Notes: generated by a model not told the origin, from the letters alone. Shown: positions 1 to 7,135, counted from the stretch's first letter. The stretch is DNA of 7,958 nt from an uncultured Clostridia bacterium (GCA_947628385.1 CANQZS010000083.1:1-7958); one strand, 5' to 3'. A program made the numbers and translations.

Positions 1-431
1 CTCATAAGATCAAAATTCGCGTCTTTTATACGGCAGTCAACCTCGCAGCCGTTATCCTGCGGAACAATGCTTATCTCCGCTTCCTCCTCGCGCTTTAACC
101 TTGCGAAATAATAAAGCGCAGACCTGAGTATCTGCTTGCGGAAATAATACGGTATCGTATCGTTAAAATAATCCGCTCCGTACCTGCCCTTCTCTTCAAG
201 CACGATATATGCTTCTCCGTTACGGATCTCTCTGCTTATGGAATGATTCTCCGTCAGGGAATCTATCGCTTCCATATAATGAAAATAATTTATCACGCCG
301 CTGTCTATCGCTATCTCGTAAAGCTGATCCTCCTCTACCGGCTCTCCGAGCTTTTCAAGCTTTTCAAGAAGATAACACAGCAGCACCTTTACATCATGTG
401 CGGAATTAAGCTCCGTGTTAAGCTCATTCAT
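1..431 (-). CDS. DUF4364 family protein (3' end cut by window edge)
   Basis: This gene starts at an ATG at 431-429 and runs off the left edge, so only the first 143 residues are visible and no stop is seen. The start is supported by a strong GGAGGT ribosome binding site at 448-443, 11 bases upstream. The N-terminus (MNELNTELNSAHDVKVLLCY, then LLEKLEKLGEPVEEDQLYEI) resembles the winged-helix-like N-terminal part of the DUF4364 family, small clostridial proteins of about 170-180 residues whose role is not established; some annotate them as transcriptional-regulator-like. The visible part is soluble, with no signal peptide or membrane segment. It lies 34 bases downstream of the four-helix membrane protein and is probably the last visible member of the same transcript. 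The family assignment rests on recognition of the sequence pattern and was not checked by a profile search. Confidence 0.82.
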   Translation of the reverse strand, partial: MNELNTELNSAHDVKVLLCYLLEKLEKLGEPVEEDQLYEIAIDSGVINYFHYMEAIDSLTENHSISREIRNGEAYIVLEEKGRYGADYFNDTIPYYFRKQILRSALYYFARLKREEEAEISIVPQDNGCEVDCRIKDANFDLM

Positions 432-465
432 AAGAACAAAAGACCTCCGTTTGCATCGGGGAAAA

Positions 466-1200
466 TTACATCATACTGTCTATCTTGCGGCTGCTTTTAG
501 GAATGGGAGTGTCGATCGTAAGCTCCTCCATTGCCGCTGCTGAGGGACCCTCATCGCTCTCTGCACCGTTTTCCTTTTTCTCCTTTTGCTGACGTTTCAG
601 GAATTCGCTCTGATGATAATACAGTCCGCTTGTATTTGCCATGGGACGAGGCTCGTTTATTACCACTATGAAATCGGGAAAGCCCTCTTTCAGCGAAAGC
701 TCGTCAAGCTCCTTATGGAGACGGATAATATAGTCCTGCAGCCACATTCCGTACATTCCGTATATCAGCAGATACAATCCCTTGACGATCCCCCAAGTCC
801 CCTCAAAATTGCCGGTGAACAGTCCTATCAAGCCGAACAGCGCGCCTGCCGCATATATGCAGAAAATAAACTTATGCGGCTTGCGGAGCTTAAAGAAAAA
901 TGCAACAAACGAAAGTACCGCTATCGAAAACAGGAACAACATATACAGATAAGGCGTATTGAACGTCAGTCCGGAGGAATCATTCGTGCCAAGCTCATCA
1001 TTGAGTATTTTCTGCGCCAGTACGAGATCTGCGCCTGAAAGCAGCGCAAGTCCTCTTAAACCGTAATACCCGGCCAGAATAATAAACGTTGCCCCCGACG
1101 GTATTACCGCAAGCCAGAAAGCAAAATGAAAACGCTTGATCAGGTCTTTATATTTCTGATGATTTATGCGGAATTCCTCTTCTCTTTTCAGCGAAGCCAT
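466..1200 (-). CDS. Four-helix integral membrane protein of unknown function
   Basis: I do not recognise this 244-residue protein. It has a short basic, charged N-terminus (about 24 residues) and four hydrophobic segments at about residues 25-47, 84-104, 111-129 and 135-154. A soluble, charged C-terminal region of about 90 residues follows, with a Lys/Glu-rich stretch (about 200-211) and a low-complexity Ser/Ala/Glu part before the end KIDSMM. An even number of helices with positive charges at both ends suggests that N- and C-termini are cytoplasmic. The start is set by GGAGGGG at 1213-1207, 6 bases before the ATG. The gene begins 24 bases after the aroC stop, so it is likely cotranscribed with the chorismate genes, but nothing in it indicates an enzyme of that pathway. 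The membrane call is firm; the function is unknown. Confidence 0.85.
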   Translation of the reverse strand: MASLKREEEFRINHQKYKDLIKRFHFAFWLAVIPSGATFIILAGYYGLRGLALLSGADLVLAQKILNDELGTNDSSGLTFNTPYLYMLFLFSIAVLSFVAFFFKLRKPHKFIFCIYAAGALFGLIGLFTGNFEGTWGIVKGLYLLIYGMYGMWLQDYIIRLHKELDELSLKEGFPDFIVVINEPRPMANTSGLYYHQSEFLKRQQKEKKENGAESDEGPSAAAMEELTIDTPIPKSSRKIDSMM

Positions 1201-1224
1201 AAAACACCCCTCCGTTAAGGCTTT

Positions 1225-2316
1225 TTAAAAGTTCGGATAGGAAAGCATATGTGAAAGGATAGCCAGATTCGCCGCCGCTTCAACGCATGGCACAGCTCTC
1301 GGAACAACACAAGGATCGTGTCTGCCCTTTATTTTCAGAGTTTCATTTTTCAATGAGGAAAGATCCACCGTTGCCTGCTCTTTTGCGATCGACGGCGTAG
1401 GCTTGAACGCCACGCGGAATATTATCGGCATTCCGGAGGAGATCCCTCCGAGTATACCTCCGTGATTATTTGTTTTTGTAAGTACATGACCGTGATCGTC
1501 AACATAGAACTCGTCGTTGTTCTGGCTGCCGAGCATTTCGGCGGCTCTGAATCCCGCTCCGAACTCTATTCCCTTTACAGCGGGTATGCCGAAAACAAGC
1601 TGCGCTATGCTGTTTTCCAGTCCCTCGAAAATAGGCGAGCCTATTCCCGCAGGAACGTTGGTCACGATACATTCCACAACTCCGCCGACGCTGTCCTGAG
1701 CTTCTCTTGCCTTGGCAATATCGTTTGTCATGGCAGTCCCCTTTTTATCGTTCAGCACAGGGAATTTCTTATGTCTGAGAGCAATTATATCCTCGCGGGA
1801 AACACCGCACGGATCAAAGCCCGTATCCTTTATATTGTGGATCTGCAGGATATGCGCTCCCGTGTAGATCCCTCTGCGTTCAAGTATCTGACCGCAGACT
1901 GCTCCCGCAAAGCACAGCGGAGCCGTAAGACGTCCGGAAAAATGTCCTCCTCCGCGGACATCGTTGAAGCCCTTGTATCTCAGTGCTCCGGTATAATCCG
2001 CATGACCCGGGCGGGCAAGCTTGGATATATTGCTGTAATCCTGAGAATGGGTATCGGTATTATTTATAAAAGCCGCAAGAGGTGTTCCGGTAGTGTAATT
2101 ATTGTAAATTCCGGAAAGGATATTCGGCATATCGCTTTCACGTCTCGGAGTTGAGGTAGCGTCCTTTTTGGGAGCTCTTCTTGCCATAAAGCAGCGAAGC
2201 TCCTCGGCGTCGATATATTCTCCCGACGGAAGCTTATCGAGTACGACTCCGATAGCGGGACCGTGAGATTCTCCGAAAATTGATACGGTAATGTTATGAT
2301 TCCAGAATGAGGACAT
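1225..2316 (-). CDS. aroC: Chorismate synthase
   Basis: This enzyme converts 5-enolpyruvylshikimate-3-phosphate to chorismate with loss of phosphate. It is the last step of the shikimate pathway and needs reduced FMN, which is not consumed. At 363 residues the protein has the usual family length. All three family signatures are visible: GESHGPAIGVVLDKLPSG (residues 15-32), the RPGHADYTG block (102-110) running into DVRGGGHFSGR (119-129), and RHDPCVVPRAVPCVEA (332-347). His18 and His104 correspond to the two conserved catalytic histidines, and Asp334 to the conserved aspartate. GGGHFSGR replaces the more common GGGRASAR-type sequence, a variant I believe occurs in clostridial relatives. The ATG at 2316 follows AAGGAG (2330-2325) at 8 bases. 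It sits 42 bases downstream of aroA, with a palindrome in the gap. Confidence 0.97.
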   Translation of the reverse strand: MSSFWNHNITVSIFGESHGPAIGVVLDKLPSGEYIDAEELRCFMARRAPKKDATSTPRRESDMPNILSGIYNNYTTGTPLAAFINNTDTHSQDYSNISKLARPGHADYTGALRYKGFNDVRGGGHFSGRLTAPLCFAGAVCGQILERRGIYTGAHILQIHNIKDTGFDPCGVSREDIIALRHKKFPVLNDKKGTAMTNDIAKAREAQDSVGGVVECIVTNVPAGIGSPIFEGLENSIAQLVFGIPAVKGIEFGAGFRAAEMLGSQNNDEFYVDDHGHVLTKTNNHGGILGGISSGMPIIFRVAFKPTPSIAKEQATVDLSSLKNETLKIKGRHDPCVVPRAVPCVEAAANLAILSHMLSYPNF

Positions 2317-2336
2317 TTTTTTGGCTCCTTTCTTTT

Positions 2337-2353
2337 AACGGGAATTTCCCGTT
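2337..2353 (-). repeat. Perfect palindrome in the aroA-aroC gap
   Basis: The sequence AACGGGAA, one base, TTCCCGTT forms an 8-bp inverted repeat (realistic RNA stem 6-7 bp). On the mRNA it lies 6 bases before the aroC Shine-Dalgarno AAGGAG, immediately after the aroA stop codon. The stem is followed by AAAAG, not a U-run, so it is not an intrinsic terminator. A role in mRNA stability, processing, or access to the aroC start is an inference. Confidence 0.6.
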
Positions 2354-2358
2354 TTACA

Positions 2359-3588
2359 TTATGCAAGAATTTCAAATTTTCCGCCCAGAGACTTGTAATC
2401 CTCAAAAAACCTCGGATAGCTTTTATTTACCGCTTCCGCTCCCTTGATAATAACGGGAGCCTCCGATGAAAGCGCCGCTATCGCAGCCGACATAACGATC
2501 CTGTGGTCGTTTTTGGGATCCACTACCCCTCCGGTAAATTTTTCAATAGGTTCTATATTAAGGAAATCGTCTCCGGCAGTTATTTTTCCGCCGATAGCAT
2601 TTAGCTGTTCAGCAACGTCCGCAAGACGATCGCTTTCCTTTATTTTGAGCCGCGCCGCATTGACTATGCGGCTGGTCCCCTTGGTAAAGCAGCCAAGCAC
2701 CGTAAGTATAGGCACAAGATCGGGAATATCCCCCACGTCTGCGGTAAAAGGACGCATTTCCTTTCCGCAGGAATCTATTATATCAACTATAGCCTTGTCT
2801 CCTTGAGCGGTATCCGGATCGAGGTTCCTTACCATTACCTCCGAGCCGAGAGCGGAAGCCACATAAAAGAATGCCGCCTGAGAATAATCGCCCTCCACCG
2901 AGACATTGCAGGGACGGTATTTTTGTCCTCCCCTGACATGATATTCCAAAAGTCCGTTATTTTCTTTTTCCTCAATGGCAATACCGAATTTCTCCAGCGC
3001 CGACAGAGTCATATCCACATACGGCTTTGACTGGAGCACCGAAGTGAGCCTTACCACTGAATCTCCCTCGCACAGCGGAAGCGCGTAAAGCAGTCCCGTT
3101 ATGAACTGAGAGGAAATATCCCCCTCCATAAGAAATTCTCCTGCCGACAGCTTTCCGCTCATGTGAAGCGGGAGCCCTCCCTGAGGCTCAAAGGAAACCC
3201 CCTTTTTCGGAAATTCCCTGAGATACGGAGTTATCGGTCTTTGCGGGAGCTTTGCCCGACCGTAGAAGGTCGAGGACGTTCCCAGCGCAGCCGCCACCGG
3301 TATCACGAACCTGAGCGTAGCGCCGCTTTCACAGCAGTCTATCTCAGCCTTTTGCGGAGGAGCTTTGATCCCCTTGACCGTAAACGTGCCGTCCTCGCTG
3401 AATATGCTTGCTCCGAGAGCCTCCATAGCTCCGGCAGAAACGTTAATATCGTTTGAAGCCGTTATGTTTGAGATCTCCGAAACGCCGTCCGCAAGCGCAG
3501 CCGCAATTATCATTCTCTGCGAATAAGCCTTTGACGACGGAGCATTTATCGTTCCAATAAGCTTTGACGGATAGATCTTAATATCCAT
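2359..3588 (-). CDS. aroA: 3-phosphoshikimate 1-carboxyvinyltransferase (EPSP synthase)
   Basis: This enzyme transfers the enolpyruvyl group from PEP to shikimate-3-phosphate (pathway step 6, cytosol). The protein has 409 residues, slightly short of the usual 425-440. Visible family features are NAPSSKAYSQR near the N-terminus (Lys20 in the substrate site), CESGATLRF (86-94), SSQFITGLL (159-167), the aspartate in GDIPDLVP (Asp290, equivalent to the E. coli catalytic Asp313), signature KESDRLADVAEQL (317-329; Glu318 and Arg321), NDHRIVMS (360-367) and NKSYPRFF (388-395). ESGAT takes the place of the E. coli NAGTA loop near the glyphosate site. The start follows AAAGGA (3605-3600) at 11 bases; this site overlaps the aroB stop codon (TGAAAGG), suggesting translational coupling. 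The gap to aroB is only 16 bases. Confidence 0.97.
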   Translation of the reverse strand: MDIKIYPSKLIGTINAPSSKAYSQRMIIAAALADGVSEISNITASNDINVSAGAMEALGASIFSEDGTFTVKGIKAPPQKAEIDCCESGATLRFVIPVAAALGTSSTFYGRAKLPQRPITPYLREFPKKGVSFEPQGGLPLHMSGKLSAGEFLMEGDISSQFITGLLYALPLCEGDSVVRLTSVLQSKPYVDMTLSALEKFGIAIEEKENNGLLEYHVRGGQKYRPCNVSVEGDYSQAAFFYVASALGSEVMVRNLDPDTAQGDKAIVDIIDSCGKEMRPFTADVGDIPDLVPILTVLGCFTKGTSRIVNAARLKIKESDRLADVAEQLNAIGGKITAGDDFLNIEPIEKFTGGVVDPKNDHRIVMSAAIAALSSEAPVIIKGAEAVNKSYPRFFEDYKSLGGKFEILA

Positions 3589-3604
3589 AAATTTTCTGTT
3601 CCTT

Positions 3605-4681
3605 TCAGTCCTGCTTCAGAAATTCCGTAAAATCACCGACTGTCATTTTTACCGCCGACGATCTTCCCACATCGGAGCATATGATTATATTTATATTCCC
3701 GCCGTCGCGCTTCTTGTCGTTCAGACAGGCTTTTCCAAGCTCGGACGGAAGCGGCTCGACATCTTTATCCAGTCTGTATCTTTCAAGACATTCCGTAAGC
3801 CTTGCGGAAAGTCCCTTTGCACACATTCCTCTTTTTTCAGCAATGGAGGTTATCATTTCCATTCCCTTTGCCACAGCCATTCCGTGAGAGATACCCGTAT
3901 AGCCGTAATACTGTTCTATGGAATGTCCCAGAGTATGCCCGAAATTGAGTAACATTCTTTCGCCCTTTTCGTGTTCATCGGCTTCCACCACATCGCGCTT
4001 TATGGAGACGCATTCCGCAATAATATCCGTCAGCGCTTCCTTATCCGCGCGGAGCTTATCGGCGGTATAGCCCTCAAGCTTTTCAAACAGCGGCGCGGAC
4101 TTTATCATTCCGTATTTTACTACCTCACCCATGCCGTCTATAAAGAATTCGTCCGTAAGAGTATCCAGCGTATCCGTATCAGCCAGCACGAGCTTAGGCT
4201 GCTTGAACGCTCCTACAAGATTTTTGCCTCCCGCAAGATCAATTCCGGTCTTTCCTCCCACCGAGGAATCCACCTGAGCAAGCAGAGACGTAGGCATCTG
4301 GACGAAATCTATACCTCTCAGATAGGAAGCCGCCGCAAATCCCGTAATATCTCCGGTCACGCCGCCGCCGAGAGCGGCAAGGCAGTCCGTGCGTGTAAAG
4401 TGGTTTTCGCAGAGGAAATCCCATATCTTTATAAGCGTTTCAGAATTCTTGGAAGCCTCGCCGTGGGGAAATACGTACCTGCAAACCGAAAATCCCGCTT
4501 TTTCAAGGGAATCCGCAGCTCTGCCGCCGTAAAGCGCGTCCACATTATCGTCTGATATGAGCGCGATCTTTGCAGCTTTCGTAACGTCTCTTACATAGCT
4601 TCCGCAGGAATCTATAAGACCGCCTCCTATAAGCACGTCATAAACTCCGGAGGCTTTTACATTGATTTTTCTTTGCAGCAT
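3605..4681 (-). CDS. aroB: 3-dehydroquinate synthase
   Basis: This NAD+- and divalent-metal-dependent enzyme cyclises DAHP to 3-dehydroquinate (pathway step 2). From the start chosen here it has 358 residues, typical of the family. It shows the nucleotide-binding GGGVTGDITGFAAASYLRG (105-123), the PTSLLAQVDSSVGGKTGID block (130-148; Lys144 in the active site) and GKNLVGAFKQP (152-162). The metal ligands are Glu186 (GMGEVVKYG), His249 (NFGHTLGHS) and His266 (SHGMAVA), and His253 is the conserved second histidine of GHTLGH. An in-frame ATG lies 9 bases upstream at 4690, but there the only purine-rich motif (TTGGA) would touch the start codon, whereas it is 9 bases from the ATG at 4681. The shorter N-terminus MLQRKINV also fits the family better. 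It lies 24 bases behind aroF. Confidence 0.96.
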   Translation of the reverse strand: MLQRKINVKASGVYDVLIGGGLIDSCGSYVRDVTKAAKIALISDDNVDALYGGRAADSLEKAGFSVCRYVFPHGEASKNSETLIKIWDFLCENHFTRTDCLAALGGGVTGDITGFAAASYLRGIDFVQMPTSLLAQVDSSVGGKTGIDLAGGKNLVGAFKQPKLVLADTDTLDTLTDEFFIDGMGEVVKYGMIKSAPLFEKLEGYTADKLRADKEALTDIIAECVSIKRDVVEADEHEKGERMLLNFGHTLGHSIEQYYGYTGISHGMAVAKGMEMITSIAEKRGMCAKGLSARLTECLERYRLDKDVEPLPSELGKACLNDKKRDGGNINIIICSDVGRSSAVKMTVGDFTEFLKQD

Positions 4682-4690
4682 AAATATCAT

Positions 4691-4695
4691 TCCAA
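4691..4695 (-). promoter_or_regulatory. Weak ribosome binding site deciding the aroB start
   Basis: TTGGA (4695-4691) is the only Shine-Dalgarno-like motif in the aroF-aroB gap at a workable distance, 9 bases from the ATG at 4681. It abuts the alternative ATG at 4690, which is therefore a less likely start. It is weaker than the sites of aroF and aroC, so aroB may rely partly on coupling to aroF translation. Confidence 0.5.
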
Positions 4696-4705
4696 TCGTT
4701 AAAGA

Positions 4706-5722
4706 TCACTTTCCGATAGTTCTTCCCATATAAGCCGCAAGACCCTTTACCTTTTCCATCATCTCGGCAAATTTTACCGGCGTGAGCTGCTGACCGCCGT
4801 CAGAAAGCGCACTCTTCGGATCGTTGTGGACTTCTATCTCCAGCGCGTCTGTGCCCGCCGCAACAGCCGCCAGAGACATAGGCTCGATAAGCGAGAACAA
4901 TCCCGTTGCATGGGACGGATCTACGCAAACAGGCAGATGTGACTTCTGTTTGAGCAGCGGAACAGCAGAAATATCCAGAGTATTCCTTGTCATTGTCTCG
5001 AATGTGCGTATACCTCTTTCACAGAGGATAACGTTCATATTTCCCTCAGCCATGATATATTCCGCCGACATGAGCAGCTCCTCCATAGTGCTTGAAAGAC
5101 CTCTTTTGAGCAGTATGGGCTTATCGCACTGTCCAAGCATTTTAAGCAGTCTGAAATTCTGCATATTTCTTGCGCCCACTTGAATAACGTCCACATCGGC
5201 AAAAAGGTCAATATCCGCGCTGTCCATTATTTCCGTAACTATAGGCAGACCGGTCTCCGCTCTTGCCTTTATCAGCAGTCTTATGCCCTCAGCGCCCAGT
5301 CCTTGGAACGAATACGGAGACGTCCTCGGCTTGAACGCTCCTCCGCGCAGCATTGTTGCCCCCGCCTCCTTGCAGGCGATAGCGGTAGTGATGATCTGTT
5401 CCTCGCTTTCCACCGAGCAAGGACCTGCGATTATCTGCAGAGAACCGTTTCCTATTACGGTATTTCTGACCGGTATGACCGTATCGTCCGGGTGGAACTT
5501 ACGATTCGCTTTTTTATACGGCTCCTGAACGCGTCTGATATTTTCAACGCAGTCCTGAGCGAGCAGGTTTTCCACATCTATAGCCGACGTATCTCCCACC
5601 AGACCTATGATATTCTGATTAACGCCCTCGATATGGTTCACGCTCACGCCCTGAGCTTTAAGATTTTCCTCCAGATCGCGGACAGATTCCGCTTTAGCAC
5701 CGTTTTTAAGAATAATGATCAT
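4706..5722 (-). CDS. aroF: 3-deoxy-7-phosphoheptulonate (DAHP) synthase, type I with N-terminal regulatory domain
   Basis: This enzyme condenses PEP with erythrose-4-phosphate to DAHP, the entry step of aromatic biosynthesis and normally its main control point. Of its 338 residues, about 1-70 form the ferredoxin-like regulatory domain seen in Thermotoga-type enzymes, where it mediates feedback inhibition by tyrosine/phenylalanine; about 85-335 form the TIM-barrel catalytic domain. Visible motifs are IAGPCSVESEEQI (98-110), LRGGAFKPRTSPYSFQGLG (125-143), QVGARNMQNF (181-190), LLKRGLSST (204-212), CERGIRTFE (234-242) and VCVDPSHATG (265-274). Cys102, His271, Glu297 and Asp308 match the metal ligands Cys/His/Glu/Asp of the T. 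maritima enzyme. There is no fused chorismate mutase domain. The ATG at 5722 follows GGAGG (5735-5731) at 8 bases. It is the first gene of the aro cluster, with a foldable leader upstream. Confidence 0.97.
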   Translation of the reverse strand: MIIILKNGAKAESVRDLEENLKAQGVSVNHIEGVNQNIIGLVGDTSAIDVENLLAQDCVENIRRVQEPYKKANRKFHPDDTVIPVRNTVIGNGSLQIIAGPCSVESEEQIITTAIACKEAGATMLRGGAFKPRTSPYSFQGLGAEGIRLLIKARAETGLPIVTEIMDSADIDLFADVDVIQVGARNMQNFRLLKMLGQCDKPILLKRGLSSTMEELLMSAEYIMAEGNMNVILCERGIRTFETMTRNTLDISAVPLLKQKSHLPVCVDPSHATGLFSLIEPMSLAAVAAGTDALEIEVHNDPKSALSDGGQQLTPVKFAEMMEKVKGLAAYMGRTIGK

Positions 5723-5730
5723 TTTTATTT

Positions 5731-5811
5731 CCTCCGAAAATTTTATACCGGAAGCAGCCGTTCCGCGGAACGTTCAATATCCGCAGCCGGATCGGTCTGA
5801 ACGGAGCTTCC
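5731..5811 (-). promoter_or_regulatory. Foldable aroF leader with alternative stems, one masking the Shine-Dalgarno
   Basis: On the mRNA strand, GGAAGC (5811-5806) plus CCGTTC (5804-5799) can pair with GAACGG (5763-5758) plus GCTTCC (5755-5750): 12 bp around a small internal loop. Inside lies a perfect hairpin ATCCG-GCTG-CGGAT (5792-5779). Two competing pairings use the same 3' strands: CGTTC-CGCG-GAACG (5772-5759), and CTTCCG (5754-5749) with CGGAGG (5736-5731), which is the aroF ribosome binding site. The long stem would therefore leave the site free, and its loss would let the site be masked. This is read directly from complementarity. That it acts as a riboswitch, leader or attenuator is inference; no known riboswitch family was recognised. 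Confidence 0.5.
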
Positions 5812-5813
5812 TT

Positions 5814-5842
5814 ATAATATATTTCACCGTTTAAGCCGCAAA
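5814..5842 (-). promoter_or_regulatory. Candidate secondary promoter for the aro operon
   Basis: TATTAT (5819-5814; 5 of 6 matches to the -10 consensus) lies 17 bases from a poor -35, TTTGCG (5842-5837; 3 of 6). It sits at the 3' end of the lipoprotein gene and would start transcription near 5807, close to or just inside the first leader arm. No terminator is visible between the lipoprotein gene and aroF, so readthrough from the strong promoter near 7150 is an equally good explanation for operon expression. Confidence 0.35.
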
Positions 5843-5846
5843 GTTC

Positions 5847-6881
5847 TCAACGGGTGACTATCACAGTATCCGGCATTTTATCCTGAAACGACTGTATCTC
5901 GTCGTCGGGCAGATCCAGACCCTCTATGTAGAGTTTTTTGAGTCCGGGGATATTTGTAAGCGGAGAAATATCCGTCACCGGATTGCCCCCGAGCTTTATC
6001 CAGCCCAATGATGACAGCGCCATAAGCGGCTCCGTATCCGACACGGAATTATTCTGAAGATATATCTCCGTAAGCTCCGCCATATTTGACACCGGCGCTA
6101 TATCCGAGATCGAATTATTCTGAAGATGGAGCCTGCTCATATTTTTCATTCCGCTCAGCGCCGAAATATCGGTTATCATATTGTCGTTCAGTCTGAGCAG
6201 CGTAAGCTCGTGCAGCTCAGCTAACGGAGTAATATCCGATATGGAATTTTCCGAAAGATCCAGTGAAGTCAGTCTGTAAAGACCGTCTAACGGAGAAATA
6301 TCCGTCAGCTGATTTCCTCTCAGGTAAAGGGATTCCAGCGAAGCAAGTCCTGCAAGCGGAGAAATATCGCTTATCCGGTTCCCGAAAAGCGAAAGCGTTT
6401 TCAGCTCCGTAAGACCTTTAAGCGGAGAAATATCCGTTATATTATTCTGGTATATATGGAGCTCTGTAAGATTCACCATATATTTAAGATCCTTAATATC
6501 ATCGTCCCCAAGCTCCATATTATTCAGCGTAAGGGAGGTGAGCTTAGTGCTGTATTCCGTTCCCTTTATCGTGATGAATGTGGGAAGATCCGACATAGCC
6601 TCCGCCTTTACGGCGGCTGCCTCGCTCACTGCCGGATTATCCTTTCCCATAATGAAATCCGATTTATCCCTGTATTTAATATCCGGAACGGTCTCTGCTT
6701 TAAGGGACGACACCTGCTCTTCCAGCTCGCTTATACGCGATTCATAGCCGGAAACGTCAAGAGTAGTCTCGTCTGCGTCCGCAGAAGCGCTGTCTGCGCA
6801 GCCTGAGACTGCCGCCGCCATTGCCGCAGCCATAAACAGCATAAAGAAGCTTTTTAGAGAAATTCCATCAAAACGTCTCAT
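5847..6881 (-). CDS. Leucine-rich-repeat surface lipoprotein (internalin-like repeats)
   Basis: This is a predicted secreted, lipid-anchored protein of 344 residues. A basic start (MRRFDG) and a hydrophobic stretch end in the lipobox VSGC, with Cys28 as the lipidated residue. A short acidic linker follows, then a small heptad-like segment (SRISELEEQVSSLKAE, 48-63). From about residue 114 there are leucine-rich repeats. Eight units with a strict 22-residue period carry the pattern N-x-[ILV]-[TS]-D-[IT]-x-[PA]-[LV], their asparagines falling every 22 residues from about 146 to 300. This is the internalin type, which forms a curved ligand-binding solenoid. The ligand is unknown; similar proteins bind other proteins or glycans. 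An in-frame ATG at 6890 touches the ribosome binding site AAAGGA, so the ATG at 6881 is chosen. It lies 124 bases before aroF and is driven by a strong promoter with a long leader. The function is not inferable. Confidence 0.92.
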   Translation of the reverse strand: MRRFDGISLKSFFMLFMAAAMAAAVSGCADSASADADETTLDVSGYESRISELEEQVSSLKAETVPDIKYRDKSDFIMGKDNPAVSEAAAVKAEAMSDLPTFITIKGTEYSTKLTSLTLNNMELGDDDIKDLKYMVNLTELHIYQNNITDISPLKGLTELKTLSLFGNRISDISPLAGLASLESLYLRGNQLTDISPLDGLYRLTSLDLSENSISDITPLAELHELTLLRLNDNMITDISALSGMKNMSRLHLQNNSISDIAPVSNMAELTEIYLQNNSVSDTEPLMALSSLGWIKLGGNPVTDISPLTNIPGLKKLYIEGLDLPDDEIQSFQDKMPDTVIVTR

Positions 6882-6890
6882 AAACGTCAT

Positions 6891-6896
6891 TCCTTT
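6891..6896 (-). promoter_or_regulatory. Ribosome binding site deciding the lipoprotein start
   Basis: AAAGGA (6896-6891) lies 9 bases from the ATG at 6881 but zero bases from the in-frame ATG at 6890. It therefore supports the shorter protein, whose signal peptide begins MRRF. Confidence 0.75.
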
Positions 6897-7129
6897 CCGG
6901 TCGGTCTGTGGCTAAACAAAAAAGTCTGTGACAAAAGCATTGCCGCAGACAGTAAACGCACATACACCAAACCATGATTCTGTTATCGGCAATATATTTT
7001 TCTAAGGCATGGAGATCCTGACCCATGACCGAAATAAAAGTCTGTGCCTTCAAAAAATATAGGATCCCGTCCACTGCACACAGAAACAACAGCCATCATA
7101 TTTTTTGCTCCGTACTAAAAAATCAAATT
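6897..7129 (-). promoter_or_regulatory. Long structured 5' leader of the lipoprotein gene (candidate cis-regulatory RNA)
   Basis: The transcript from the promoter at 7136-7164 would carry about 240 untranslated bases. They contain a long stem, 7061-7045 with 7009-6993 (16 of 17 positions pair, one G-A mismatch and one G-U). Next comes TTGCCG (6992-6987) with CGGCAA (6945-6940), extended past a 3x3 internal loop by ACAG (6983-6980) with CTGT (6952-6949). A possible closing stem, TCTGTG (7084-7079) with CACAGA (6930-6925), would make a three-way junction. CACAGAC occurs three times (7046, 6930 and 6910), so the closing strand has competing partners; the copy next to the ribosome binding site pairs best (8 bp with one bulge). 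No known riboswitch class was recognised. The cysteine-rich TTG-start reading frame across it lacks a ribosome binding site and is not called as a gene. Confidence 0.55.
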
Positions 7130-7135
7130 AATGTA

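Noticed and set aside
586..1038. 150-residue plus-strand frame
   Set aside because: It is antisense to the four-helix membrane protein, whose hydrophobic segments and ribosome binding site support the minus-strand reading.
1462..2154. 230-residue plus-strand frame
   Set aside because: It lies wholly antisense to aroC, which carries all family signatures, and has no recognisable protein motif.
2064..2405. 113-residue minus-strand frame overlapping aroC and aroA
   Set aside because: It is out of frame with both real genes and spans their gap; no motif is seen.
3971..4555. 194-residue plus-strand frame
   Set aside because: It is antisense to the conserved core of aroB.
5180..5800. 206-residue plus-strand frame
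   Set aside because: It is antisense to aroF and its leader; the Arg/Ser-rich composition is typical of a reverse-strand shadow.
6868..7089. 73-residue cysteine-rich minus-strand frame
   Set aside because: It begins with TTG without a ribosome binding site, overlaps the lipoprotein start, and its bases are explained by RNA stems of the leader.
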